From an uncultured Allomuricauda sp. (GTDB lineage Bacteria; Bacteroidota; Bacteroidia; Flavobacteriales; Flavobacteriaceae): 64,000 nt of DNA. Both the position numbers and the translations under genes were made by a program. Position 1 is the stretch's first letter. Every line of letters starts with the position of its first letter. A model generated the notes under the pieces. The model searched no databases and had not been told where the DNA came from. It worked only from the letters and a program-made list of their open reading frames with translations. The DNA lies in NCBI RefSeq assembly GCF_947501165.1, contig NZ_CANMUU010000002.1, positions 1,054,001 to 1,118,000 of the forward strand, in the 5' to 3' direction. Positions 33,572-42,547 of the stretch are shown one piece after another.

Positions 33572-34004
33572 GACATATATCATTGTATTGTTTTTGATAC
33601 TTCAGGCGGCCGGTGCACATGCCCAAAGACCGGTCCGAGATAAAATCAAGACTTTAAAGGTTGCTTTCATTACCGAAAGGTTAAATCTAAGCAGTGAAGA
33701 GGCACAAACCTTTTGGCCCATTTACAACGAACATGAAAAGAAACTTGAGACCATTCGTAGAAAAGAACGCTTAGAATTAAAATCCAAAATTGGATTGGTT
33801 GAAGATTTGACCAAATCGGAATCCTCGACGCTCTTGGATGAGTATCTTGACATACAAGGCCTTAAACATAAAGCGGAGCAAGCCTATATTGTTGATTTGA
33901 AAAAAGTACTGCCAGCCAAGAAAATATTGCTCTTGCTCAAAGCGGAAGAAGACTTCAAAAAACGGTTACTGCAACAATATCGCAAAAGACAGGGAGGAGG
34001 TTGA
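33564..34004 (+). CDS. Periplasmic Spy-like 'sensor of ECF sigma factor'
   Basis: This 146-residue protein has a signal peptide (residues 1-20, ending AGAHAQ) and a helical, strongly charged mature part. It contains IKTLKVAFITERLNLSSEEAQTFWPIYNEHEKKLE, the LxLt..qa..FwPiY pattern of the Spy/CpxP-like proteins that follow ECF sigma operons in Flavobacteria. The C-terminus is basic and ends RQGGG. It could be a periplasmic chaperone that informs the membrane anti-sigma protein about envelope stress; that is inference. Its ATG lies inside the last codons of the upstream gene, so translation is coupled, and a terminator follows at once. Confidence 0.85.
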   Translation: MSKTYIIVLFLILQAAGAHAQRPVRDKIKTLKVAFITERLNLSSEEAQTFWPIYNEHEKKLETIRRKERLELKSKIGLVEDLTKSESSTLLDEYLDIQGLKHKAEQAYIVDLKKVLPAKKILLLLKAEEDFKKRLLQQYRKRQGGG

Positions 34005-34023
34005 TTTCAAACCTCCTTTTTTT
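33995..34023 (+). terminator. Intrinsic terminator after the ECF operon
   Basis: An 8-bp stem (AGGAGGTT/AACCTCCT) overlaps the last codons and stop of the sensor gene and is followed by seven T. It ends the sigma-anti-sigma-sensor operon, so the lipoprotein gene behind it needs its own promoter. Confidence 0.85.
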
Positions 34024-34075
34024 ATAGAATACTCCTTGGTTTCAGACTAAAGACTACTTTCCTATTTAACCTTGG

Positions 34076-34105
34076 TCGACCAAATCTGGAAAAAATCGAC
34101 CAAAT
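34076..34105 (+). repeat. Tandem direct repeat TCGACCAAAT with 20-bp period
   Basis: TCGACCAAAT occurs at 34076-34085 and again at 34096-34105. Two identical decamers two helical turns apart lie on the same face of the DNA. They sit just upstream of the putative ECF promoter of the lipoprotein gene. A LytTR-type activator commonly uses such spacing, but the binding protein is unknown. Confidence 0.6.
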
Positions 34106-34117
34106 ACACCATTTCTC

Positions 34118-34144
34118 ATTAAACCCTTGTTCTTGATTCCAGTC
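34118..34144 (+). promoter_or_regulatory. Putative ECF promoter of the lipoprotein gene
   Basis: ATTAAACC (34118-34125) is followed after 16 bases by GTC at 34142-34144, continuing AAAAGG. This is the third copy of the element found before the sigma and anti-sigma genes. Here the GTC is 34 bases before the ATG, a longer leader than for those two (14 bases). Confidence 0.5.
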
Positions 34145-34175
34145 AAAAGGATAGAAACCCATAAAAATCTACAAT

Positions 34176-34526
34176 ATGAAAAACTTTAGAAATCTTATAA
34201 TGGTATTTTTAGTCCTAGGTACTATGGCAGCTTGTGCATCACAAACAAAAGTAGTACGGGTATACCCAAAACATGGAACGGTGGTTACTACCATCCATAG
34301 TCCCAAGGTGGTGGTTCATAAAAAAACCAATTTTTACTTCGCAGAAGGTGTTTGGTACAAAGCCCGGGGTCGAAGATATGTTGTTTGTGCAGCTCCGGTT
34401 GGTGTGAGGCTAAGGACACTTCCTAGAGGGTATAAAATCGTATGGCGAAATGGAAGAAAATTGTATAGTTATAAAGGCATTTGGTATAAAAAAACAGGAC
34501 GAAACTTTGTTGTGGTAACGGTTTAG
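34176..34526 (+). CDS. Small lipoprotein, DUF6515-like
   Basis: This 116-residue protein has a lipoprotein signal with GTMAACAS, the lipidated Cys at about residue 20. The mature part carries two similar modules: FYFAEGVWYKARGRRYVVCAAPVG and LYSYKGIWYKKTGRNFVVVTV, separated by GVRLRTLPRGYKIVWRNGR. This F/Y-WY-G..Y.VV pattern resembles the DUF6515 proteins of the envelope; that family name is from memory. It is the putative third target of the ECF sigma factor encoded upstream, with a terminator on each side. Confidence 0.8.
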   Translation: MKNFRNLIMVFLVLGTMAACASQTKVVRVYPKHGTVVTTIHSPKVVVHKKTNFYFAEGVWYKARGRRYVVCAAPVGVRLRTLPRGYKIVWRNGRKLYSYKGIWYKKTGRNFVVVTV

Positions 34527-34548
34527 TGAGTTTGGTTAGTTAGTAGAG

Positions 34549-34572
34549 GGCGGACTATGTCCGCCTTTTTTT
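34549..34572 (+). terminator. Intrinsic terminator, convergent genes
   Basis: GGCGGAC/GTCCGCC with a three-base loop (34549-34565) is followed by a T run. It ends the lipoprotein message and lies next to the 3' end of the convergent BNR-like gene. Confidence 0.85.
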
Positions 34573-35599
34573 ATTTGAACTCAAGACGGGCAATTCTGTT
34601 TTTACCTGCAGCATAGGCAATACTGTCGTTCAAAAAGCGTACAGTATAAAAACCCTCATCACTGAGCGGATTCCAACTTTTTCCACCGTTCTTTGAATAA
34701 TCTATTCCTGTGAACCCAACTGCAACCAATCCTTTTCCATTGGAATTGGGAACATATTGTACACAACTTTTATATCCAGGCCGTAAACCATCTGCAACCA
34801 ATTCCCAGTCTTTACCTCCATTCACAGTCATTATTTTATTATAGGTATTGACATCCGGAGCACTGAAGTCTCCACCTATGGCAAAACCGATATTTTCATC
34901 ATAAAAATCCAAGGAATACAGACCATGATAGGATGCAATTAGCTCAATAGGAGTGTTTAAGATTTCCCAACTGTGTCCCTTATCAGCAGAGTACAACATC
35001 TGCTTTTTAGAGGTAATCACCCAAGCTTCATCTTCTTTGGTTTTAATATTGGAGTTGCTGGCTGCATAAGCACCTACGTCTCCCTCTAGCCTAGGAAGGT
35101 TTTCGCAAGTCACTTTTTTCCAGTTCTGACCTCCATCCCTAGTTATTGTAATCGCCATACAACCATCCTTGCCATCTCCAATAGCTATGCCCTCTTTATC
35201 ATTCCAAAAAGTCATGGCGTCATAAAAAACAGATTCACCCAATTCTTTATAAACCAATTCCATCTCCCCACTTTCACCAGTTTTAAACAACAAAGCAGGG
35301 TTGGCAACAGAAAGCATAAAAAAATCTGAAGAAGTGTGGGCCACCGCTCTAAATTCTAGCAAATTTCCTTCAAATTCCATAGTAGCCGTCCTGATTTTTT
35401 CTGAAGAAATATCCAATGTTCCATACATCCCGCTACTTCCAGCAAAGGCTAATGTTCTTCCATCTAAAAATTCAATGGCACGTATGCTGACAGAATCATC
35501 AAAGACCGTTTTTATAGTAACTGATTTGAATTCTTTAGGTTCCCTTTTTCCAGAGCAACCAACAATCAGAAAGGCTAAAAAAATCCCCAAGTATCGCAT
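34571..35599 (-). CDS. BNR/YCF48-like beta-propeller lipoprotein
   Basis: This 342-residue lipoprotein has the signal MRYLGIFLAFLIVGCSG with Cys15. It is a propeller of sialidase-like BNR repeats: ITITRDGGQNWKKV, LYSADKGHSWEIL, IMTVNGGKDWELV and DYSKNGGKSWNPL are the Asp-box (SxDxGxxW) repeats, each followed by a GxAIG/GFAIGG strand. Such proteins are related to the photosystem assembly factor YCF48 and to plant-like oxidoreductase propellers. No sialidase catalytic residues are evident. The function is unknown. Confidence 0.85.
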   Translation of the reverse strand: MRYLGIFLAFLIVGCSGKREPKEFKSVTIKTVFDDSVSIRAIEFLDGRTLAFAGSSGMYGTLDISSEKIRTATMEFEGNLLEFRAVAHTSSDFFMLSVANPALLFKTGESGEMELVYKELGESVFYDAMTFWNDKEGIAIGDGKDGCMAITITRDGGQNWKKVTCENLPRLEGDVGAYAASNSNIKTKEDEAWVITSKKQMLYSADKGHSWEILNTPIELIASYHGLYSLDFYDENIGFAIGGDFSAPDVNTYNKIMTVNGGKDWELVADGLRPGYKSCVQYVPNSNGKGLVAVGFTGIDYSKNGGKSWNPLSDEGFYTVRFLNDSIAYAAGKNRIARLEFK

Positions 35600-35671
35600 T
35601 CAAAATGGCTTTGCCCAAAAGTAGCAGGAAATTAAGGGAAAGCCTACCTTTGCAACCTTAATTTTGCTTGT

Positions 35672-36883
35672 ATGCGCCTCCACAGAAACTTGGTCTTTGC
35701 CGTAATTGATGCCCTGAATCTCATCTTCAATGAAGGGGAGTATGCCGATAAGGTCATTGAAAAAGTATTACGTTATGACAAACGTTGGGGTTCTAGAGAC
35801 CGTGGTTTTATAGCAGAAACCACATACGACATCGTGCGCTGGAAAAGGCTTTATGTGGAAATCGCAGAGGTACACGAACCGTTCTCCAGGCCTCATCTTT
35901 TTAGATTATTTACTGTTTGGTGTGTGTTGCGAGGCATTCGTTTGCCCGATTGGAAACAGCTTGAAAACACCCCCGAAAGACGCATTAAAGGGCGTTTTGA
36001 CGAGCTTTCCAAAATCAGAAAATACAGGGAGTCTTTCCCAGATTGGTTGGATGAGCTGGGAGAAAAGGCCTTGGGAGAAAAACTTTGGACTAAGGAGAGT
36101 GCTGCCTTGAATCAACAGGCTGAAGTTATTCTACGTACAAATACCTTAAGAACTTCAAAAAACACCTTACAAAAAGCACTTTTGGATGAAGGAATTGAAA
36201 CCGTATCATTACCCGATTACGAAGATGCCCTAAAATTAAAAGAGCGCAAGAATGTATTTACAACAGAGACATTCAAAGATGGTCTCTTTGAAGTACAAGA
36301 TGCATCTTCCCAATTGGTTGCCCCTTTTTTGGATGTTGCTCCGGGTCAACGCGTAGTGGATGCCTGTGCCGGTGCCGGTGGTAAAACGCTACATTTGGCT
36401 TCCTTAATGCAGAATAAAGGACAGCTCATAGCAATGGACATCTATGAAAGTAAATTGAAAAAGCTAAAAATCCGCGCTAGAAGAAATGGGGTTCACAATA
36501 TGGAAACCCGAGTAATTGAAAATAACAAGGTCATCAAAAAACTACATGGTAAGGCAGACCGGCTGCTCTTGGATGCACCCTGCTCTGGGTTAGGAGTCAT
36601 TCGTAGAAATCCGGATAGTAAATGGAAGTTGGAACCTGAATTTTTGGAACGCATAAAAGGAGTTCAACAGGATATCTTGCAACGCTACTCCAAAATGGTT
36701 AAGCCTGGAGGTAAAATGGTCTATGCCACATGCTCAATTCTTCCTGAAGAAAATACTAAACAAGTTCATGCTTTTTTGAATTCTGAAGTTGGGGAGGGAT
36801 TCAACTTTGTAAAAGAAGATAACGTATTTGCTTCCGAAAGGGGCTATGACGGCTTTTACATGGCGTTACTCGAAAGAAAGTAA
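35672..36883 (+). CDS. RsmB/NOP-family RNA cytosine-C5 methyltransferase
   Basis: This 403-residue protein has an N-terminal NusB-like/RNA-binding part (1-150) and a SAM-dependent Rossmann domain. The latter contains QRVVDACAGAGGKTLHLAS (SAM loop), RLLLDAPCSGLGVIRRNPDSKW (release Cys) and MVYATCSILPEEN (catalytic Cys). It methylates C5 of a cytosine in rRNA or tRNA; the exact site is not readable here. It is monocistronic, in an otherwise housekeeping setting. Confidence 0.93.
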   Translation: MRLHRNLVFAVIDALNLIFNEGEYADKVIEKVLRYDKRWGSRDRGFIAETTYDIVRWKRLYVEIAEVHEPFSRPHLFRLFTVWCVLRGIRLPDWKQLENTPERRIKGRFDELSKIRKYRESFPDWLDELGEKALGEKLWTKESAALNQQAEVILRTNTLRTSKNTLQKALLDEGIETVSLPDYEDALKLKERKNVFTTETFKDGLFEVQDASSQLVAPFLDVAPGQRVVDACAGAGGKTLHLASLMQNKGQLIAMDIYESKLKKLKIRARRNGVHNMETRVIENNKVIKKLHGKADRLLLDAPCSGLGVIRRNPDSKWKLEPEFLERIKGVQQDILQRYSKMVKPGGKMVYATCSILPEENTKQVHAFLNSEVGEGFNFVKEDNVFASERGYDGFYMALLERK

Positions 36884-36915
36884 CCCATATTATTTGATTT
36901 CTATAACTTTGTTCT

Positions 36916-37824
36916 ATGGAAAAACGAGTTTCCATAGAGGAGTTTTACGAATCCACACACAGCTATGTACCAGAAAGTGTTCGTACCGGAATTGGACACT
37001 TTAATGTGTTTAAACTGGATGAGTTTGCGGGTCCCAAACCCAAGCCAATGCCTTTTAACCGACGAGATTATTTTAAAATAAGTCTTGTAAAAGGAAAGAG
37101 TCGGGTGCATTATGCGGATAAGGTAATCCAAGTGGAAAAACAAGTGATGGTTTTCTCAAACCCCAGAATACCGTATAATTGGGAAAGAATTGATGACCAA
37201 TTGACAGGGTATTTCTGTGTATTCACGGAAACCTTTTTTCATCAGTATGGAGATTTGACTCAGTATCCCATTTTCCAACCATCAGGAAATCCAGTTTTTC
37301 AGTTAACCGATGGGCAATTGAAAACCATGGCCCAAATTTTTGAACGCATGTTCGATGAAATCGAATCAGAGTACCAATTCAAATATGATGTATTACGGAA
37401 TTTGGTATTTGAACTTATTCATTCCGGTCTTAAAATGCAGCCTGCCCAAATTACGGAGACTTCATATTCCAATGCTTCGGAGCGTATTTCTGGACTTTTT
37501 ATGGAGCTGTTGGAAAGACAGTTTCCTATGGAAAGTCCCATGCAACGAATCCAGTTGCGCTCCCCTTCGGATTTTGCTACGCAACTTGGAGTACACGTCA
37601 ATCATCTCAACCGCGCGCTAAAGGAAACTTTACAAAAAAGTACGTCTGTACTAATCAACTCACGTATTGTCCAAGAGGCTAAGATTCTCTTACGCCACAC
37701 AAATTGGAATGTTTCAGAGATTGCACATACGCTAGGGTTTGAGGAAACGGCCCACTTCTCCAATTTCTTTAAAAAAAGTACTAGCTTTTCACCTGTTAAC
37801 TATCGAAAAGAAAGAGATGTTTGA
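36916..37824 (+). CDS. AraC-family transcriptional regulator
   Basis: This 302-residue regulator has an N-terminal cupin-like sensing part (about 15-150) with SRVHYADKVIQVEKQVMVFSNPRIPYNWE. The C-terminal double-HTH AraC domain (about 210-300) contains PSDFATQLGVHVNHLNRALKE and VSEIAHTLGFEETAHFSNFF. The strong second-helix signature (IAHTLGFEETAHFSNFFKK) is diagnostic. It lies directly upstream of an SDR gene on the same strand, 89 bases away, which is the likeliest target. Confidence 0.94.
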   Translation: MEKRVSIEEFYESTHSYVPESVRTGIGHFNVFKLDEFAGPKPKPMPFNRRDYFKISLVKGKSRVHYADKVIQVEKQVMVFSNPRIPYNWERIDDQLTGYFCVFTETFFHQYGDLTQYPIFQPSGNPVFQLTDGQLKTMAQIFERMFDEIESEYQFKYDVLRNLVFELIHSGLKMQPAQITETSYSNASERISGLFMELLERQFPMESPMQRIQLRSPSDFATQLGVHVNHLNRALKETLQKSTSVLINSRIVQEAKILLRHTNWNVSEIAHTLGFEETAHFSNFFKKSTSFSPVNYRKERDV

Positions 37825-37913
37825 TTTTTACAACTCTTTGATTCCTCAATGCAAAAAATTTCATAGATTCTAAAAGAGCTTTGTGGTGTTATTATTAAAA
37901 AAGTAAAAACACT

Positions 37914-38675
37914 ATGAACGCAAAAAAAATAGCCTTAGTAACCGGAGGTAGCCGAGGACTAGGAAAAGACATGGCCATCAACTTGGCCAAAAGAGGATTG
38001 GATGTAATCATTACCTACAATTCTAATACCCAAGCAGCATCAGAAACCGTGAGTTTAATTGAAAACGAAGGAAGAAAGGGTTTCGCCATTCAATTGGATG
38101 TGCGCAATGTGAAATCATTTGCTGACTTTGCATCTGATTTGATCCAACAACTACAAAACAGATTCAAAACAACGCATTTCGACTTTCTTATCAACAATGC
38201 TGGCTTTGGACACAATGGTTCTGTAACAGACACTACGGAAGAAGCATTTGATGATTTATACAATGTTCATCTTAAAGGTGTCTATTTTTTGACTCAAAAA
38301 CTATTGGATTTAATCAATGATGGTGGAGGTATTGTAAATATATCCAGTGGGCTGGCCCGGTTCTCATTTCCGGGATATTCCGCCTACGCCAGTATGAAAG
38401 GGGCTATTGAAGTATACACTCGTTATCTAGCGAAAGAGTTGGGCGCTAGAAAGATTAAGGCCAATACGATTGCTCCAGGTGCCATTAACACCGATTTTAA
38501 TAAAGAACGTTTTGATGCAGCTCCACAAGTGGTAGATATGATTGCCTCCCTTACTGCACTTGGCCGCATAGGTGAAAGCGAGGATATTGGTTCCATTGTA
38601 GCTTTTCTGTGCACCGAAGATGCCGCTTGGATAAATGGACAACGCATTGAGGCATCCGGAGGTATGTTTGTTTAA
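37914..38675 (+). CDS. Short-chain dehydrogenase/reductase
   Basis: This 253-residue classical SDR has the cofactor loop VTGGSRGLGKDMAINLAKRG near the start, the NNAG motif (LINNAGFGHNG), Ser in VNISSGLARF and the catalytic YASMK (YxxxK). The C-terminus ends INGQRIEASGG. The residues after the second strand (YNSN) suggest NADP preference. Substrate unknown; the closest general type is 3-oxoacyl-ACP reductase-like. It follows the AraC regulator gene on the same strand, 89 bases away. Confidence 0.93.
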   Translation: MNAKKIALVTGGSRGLGKDMAINLAKRGLDVIITYNSNTQAASETVSLIENEGRKGFAIQLDVRNVKSFADFASDLIQQLQNRFKTTHFDFLINNAGFGHNGSVTDTTEEAFDDLYNVHLKGVYFLTQKLLDLINDGGGIVNISSGLARFSFPGYSAYASMKGAIEVYTRYLAKELGARKIKANTIAPGAINTDFNKERFDAAPQVVDMIASLTALGRIGESEDIGSIVAFLCTEDAAWINGQRIEASGGMFV

Positions 38676-38791
38676 AAGGAGGGTTAAAAATGTCGTTGAC
38701 AATTCATTGAATAACTATTTAAGCCAGAGCGGAAAAAAGCGGAGAATAATGTAAATTCGCATTTTCTTAAACCATTCAATTCATAGATTGC

Positions 38792-41700
38792 ATGATTCAT
38801 TTCTTTGGGGACGAAACAAAAAAGGTTTTTGCCGTCCAAACCGCTCAAGAAATTGCTCCACAAGACATTGAAAAACTAATATGGTTGTTCGGCAACCAAC
38901 CCAAAATAAACACGGCGTCACTTGACGCCTTTTTTGTTGGACCGCGGGCTACCATGATTACTCCCTGGAGTACAAATGCCACGGAAATTACCCAAAATAT
39001 GGGCGTTGAGGACATTTTGAGAATTGAAGAGTTTCAATCTGTAGCTGAAGAATACTCGGATTATGATTCTATGTTATTCCAAAAGTACAAAGGGCTCAAT
39101 CAATCTGTTTTTGATATAAACATTGTTCCTGAACCCATTAAAGAAATTGATAATATTGAAAAATACAATCAACAGGAGGGGTTGGCACTTAACCAAGAAG
39201 AAGTAGAATATTTGGAAGAACTTGCCAAATCTTTAGGTCGAAAACTTACAGATTCGGAGGTCTTTGGATTCAGCCAGGTAAATTCAGAACACTGTCGGCA
39301 TAAAATTTTTAATGGGACCTTTATTATCGATGGAGAAGAAAAACCAAGTTCTCTTTTTAAGTTAATCAAGAAAACTTCTCAAGAAAACCCAAACGATATT
39401 GTTTCGGCATATAAGGACAATGTAGCTTTTGTAAAGGGCCCAAAAGCGGTGCAGTTTGCTCCAAAAAGTGCAGATAAACCGGATTTCTATGAAGAAACTG
39501 ATTTTAACTCCGTTCTATCTTTAAAGGCAGAAACCCATAATTTCCCAACCACCGTAGAACCCTTTAACGGAGCGGCTACCGGCTCGGGAGGTGAAATTCG
39601 GGACCGTTTGGCTGGAGGAAAAGGTGCACTCCCACTTGCTGGAACCGCTGTGTATATGACATCTTATTCCCGTTTGGAAGAAACAAGGCCGTGGGAAAAA
39701 GCATTTCCAGAACGCAATTGGTTGTATCAAACTCCTATGGATATTTTGATAAAGGCCAGTAACGGAGCTTCTGATTTCGGAAATAAATTTGGGCAACCCT
39801 TGATTTCAGGCTCGGTGTTAACTTTTGAACATAAGGAAGATGCACACCTATTGGGTTTTGACAAAGTCATCATGCTAGCGGGAGGCATAGGATATGGCAA
39901 AAGTGAACAAGCCCTAAAAGATATCCCGAAAAGGGGAGACAACATTGTTATTCTTGGTGGAGATAACTATCGAATAGGAATGGGAGGAGCGGCTGTTTCC
40001 AGTGCGGATACGGGCGAATTTGAGGCTGCCATCGAATTAAATGCAGTGCAACGTTCCAATCCAGAAATGCAAAAAAGAGCTGCTAATGCCATTCGTGGAT
40101 TGGTGGAAAGTCATGACAACCCTATTGTTTCTATCCATGACCACGGTGCTGGCGGGCACTTGAATTGCCTCTCCGAGCTTGTCGAAGATACTGGTGGAAA
40201 AATAGTTTTGGATAAATTACCTGTTGGTGACCCTACCTTATCGGCAAAGGAAATTATTGGCAATGAAAGCCAAGAACGAATGGGTCTGGTAATTTCAAAT
40301 GAAGACCAAGAATTGCTTGAACGCGTAGCTGAACGCGAACGGTCTCCCATCTATAATGTAGGCGAGGTAACAGGAGACCATCGTTTTTCATTTGAATCGA
40401 CTACAAAAAATGAAAAACCCATGGATTTGGAACTTTCTGCTTTGTTTGGAAGCTCTCCAAAGACCATAATGGAAGATAGCACAGTCAAAAGTAATTTTGA
40501 GGAGGCTGCATATAGTTTGGAGCATTTTCATGATTACTTGGAGCAAGTATTACAACTAGAAGCTGTAGCCTGCAAAGATTGGCTGACCAACAAAGTAGAC
40601 CGTTGTGTAGGTGGTAGAGTAGTCAAACAACAATGCACTGGTCCGCTTCAGTTACCCCTTAACAACTGCGGGGTAATGGCACTGGATTTCAAAGGAAAAG
40701 AGGGTGTAGCCACGAGCATTGGCCACTCCCCTATTTCTGGACTCATCGACCCGGTTGCTGGTAGTCGAAACAGCATTGCCGAATCACTGAGCAATATTAT
40801 TTGGGCACCTTTGGAAAAAGGTTTGGAATCCGTTTCACTTTCAGCCAATTGGATGTGGCCTTGCCGTAATCCCGGAGAAGATGCCAGATTGTACGAAGCT
40901 GTAAAGGCATGTTCCGAATTTGCTATTGCTTTGGGAATCAACATTCCAACAGGAAAGGACTCTCTGAGCATGAAGCAAAAATATAAGGACAAGGAAGTTA
41001 TTGCCCCGGGCACCGTAATCATTTCAGCGGGAGGACATTGTTCTGATTTAAAGCAGGTCGTTGAGCCTGTTTTGCAAAGGGAAGGTGGAGACATTTATTA
41101 CCTCAATTTGAGTCAAGACCAGTATAATTTGGGTGGTTCCAGTTTTTATCAAATATTGAACGCCGTTGGTGCCGATGCACCTAATATAACCGATGCAACT
41201 TATTTTAAAAATACTTTCAATACCGTTCAAAATGAAATTAAATCAGGAAACATTTTAGCAGGTCACGATGTGGGCTCAGGAGGATTGATAACTACTTTGT
41301 TGGAAATCTGTTTTGCCGACACCAATTTGGGAGCAGAGCTCGACCTGACAGCACTGGGTGAAGCAGATATTATCAAACTTCTTTTCTCTGAGAACATTGG
41401 TATTGTATTACAAACCAATGATGCTACCGCTGAACGTTTGGGAGCCATCAAAATTGGTTCTCCTCTTGCAGAAGGTGAACTTAGAATTAAAAATCACGGT
41501 GTAGAAATAGGCTTGAATGTAGCCTCTCTTAGGGACACTTGGTTCAAAACATCCTATTTGTTGGACGATAAACAAACTGCTAATGGTTTGGCCCAAGAGC
41601 GCTATACGAACTATAAGAATCAACCACTCAACTATACTTTTCCAAAAACATTTAATAGTTCTGTACACTACCCCACTCCAACTGCTAGCGACAAAAAACC

Positions 41701-42454
41701 CGTAGCTGCAATCTTGAGAGAAAAGGGAAGCAATTCGGAACGAGAAATGGCTCATGCCATGTTCTTAGCAGGTTTTGAAGTGAAAGACGTGCACATGACC
41801 GACCTCATCTCCGGTCGTGAAACCTTGGAAGACGTTCAGTTTTTGGGCGCGGTAGGCGGCTTTTCCAATTCGGATGTGTTGGGAAGTGCTAAAGGTTGGG
41901 CAGGAGCTATTCGCTATAATGAAAGAGCCAATAAGGCCATCAAAAAATTCTTTGAGCGACCCGATACACTCTCCGTAGGTATTTGCAATGGCTGTCAATT
42001 GTTCATGGAATTGGATTTAATAAATCCTGAGCACGGGGAACAACATGGAAAAATGACCTATAATGAATCCCAAAAGCACGAAAGCAACTTCACTTCTGTA
42101 AAAGTTCAGCAAAATAATTCTGTGATGTTATCCGGTTTGGAAGGAACCACTTTAGGAGTTTGGATTTCACATGGTGAGGGGAAATTCAGTTTGCCTCTTC
42201 CTGAAGATGAATATGAAATCGTAGCAAAATATGGGTATTCCAGCTATCCTGCTAATCCAAATGGAAGTGACTACAATGTGGCTATGCTCTGCGATAAAAC
42301 AGGCCGTCACTTAGTTACCATGCCTCATATTGAAAGAAGTATGTTTCCGTGGAACTGGGCACATTATCCAAAGGATAGAAACGATTCAATCTCGCCTTGG
42401 ATATTGGCCTTTAACAATGCAAAAGAGTGGATTCAACAACAAAATCAAAATTAA
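38792..42454 (+). CDS. purL: Phosphoribosylformylglycinamidine synthase, single-chain
   Basis: This 1220-residue single-chain FGAM synthase makes FGAM from FGAR, glutamine and ATP in purine synthesis. It has an N-terminal PurS-like part (1-130), two AIRS-like synthetase halves (about 160-500, with FSQVNSEHCRHKIFNG and AETHNFPTTVEPFNGAATGSGG; then about 570-900) and a C-terminal class I glutaminase (about 950-1220). The glutaminase has the nucleophile Cys1065 in GICNGCQLF and the His of MPHIERSMFPW. It is slightly shorter than the E. coli enzyme (about 1295). The start at 38792 fits the PurS-like domain. Confidence 0.96.
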   Translation: MIHFFGDETKKVFAVQTAQEIAPQDIEKLIWLFGNQPKINTASLDAFFVGPRATMITPWSTNATEITQNMGVEDILRIEEFQSVAEEYSDYDSMLFQKYKGLNQSVFDINIVPEPIKEIDNIEKYNQQEGLALNQEEVEYLEELAKSLGRKLTDSEVFGFSQVNSEHCRHKIFNGTFIIDGEEKPSSLFKLIKKTSQENPNDIVSAYKDNVAFVKGPKAVQFAPKSADKPDFYEETDFNSVLSLKAETHNFPTTVEPFNGAATGSGGEIRDRLAGGKGALPLAGTAVYMTSYSRLEETRPWEKAFPERNWLYQTPMDILIKASNGASDFGNKFGQPLISGSVLTFEHKEDAHLLGFDKVIMLAGGIGYGKSEQALKDIPKRGDNIVILGGDNYRIGMGGAAVSSADTGEFEAAIELNAVQRSNPEMQKRAANAIRGLVESHDNPIVSIHDHGAGGHLNCLSELVEDTGGKIVLDKLPVGDPTLSAKEIIGNESQERMGLVISNEDQELLERVAERERSPIYNVGEVTGDHRFSFESTTKNEKPMDLELSALFGSSPKTIMEDSTVKSNFEEAAYSLEHFHDYLEQVLQLEAVACKDWLTNKVDRCVGGRVVKQQCTGPLQLPLNNCGVMALDFKGKEGVATSIGHSPISGLIDPVAGSRNSIAESLSNIIWAPLEKGLESVSLSANWMWPCRNPGEDARLYEAVKACSEFAIALGINIPTGKDSLSMKQKYKDKEVIAPGTVIISAGGHCSDLKQVVEPVLQREGGDIYYLNLSQDQYNLGGSSFYQILNAVGADAPNITDATYFKNTFNTVQNEIKSGNILAGHDVGSGGLITTLLEICFADTNLGAELDLTALGEADIIKLLFSENIGIVLQTNDATAERLGAIKIGSPLAEGELRIKNHGVEIGLNVASLRDTWFKTSYLLDDKQTANGLAQERYTNYKNQPLNYTFPKTFNSSVHYPTPTASDKKPVAAILREKGSNSEREMAHAMFLAGFEVKDVHMTDLISGRETLEDVQFLGAVGGFSNSDVLGSAKGWAGAIRYNERANKAIKKFFERPDTLSVGICNGCQLFMELDLINPEHGEQHGKMTYNESQKHESNFTSVKVQQNNSVMLSGLEGTTLGVWISHGEGKFSLPLPEDEYEIVAKYGYSSYPANPNGSDYNVAMLCDKTGRHLVTMPHIERSMFPWNWAHYPKDRNDSISPWILAFNNAKEWIQQQNQN

Positions 42455-42547
42455 ACTTTTAGCAAATTTTTGATATCGATTTTAGGGATGCTATTTTAAA
42501 ATCCGGGTTCCTTTCCCTATTTTGCAATTTCATAACAGTAACTTACT

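Noticed and set aside
38764..38792. TTAAACC-N16 upstream of purL as another ECF promoter
   Set aside because: The spacing is 16 bases but the following triplet is GCA, not GTC, so it fails the -10 half of the motif.
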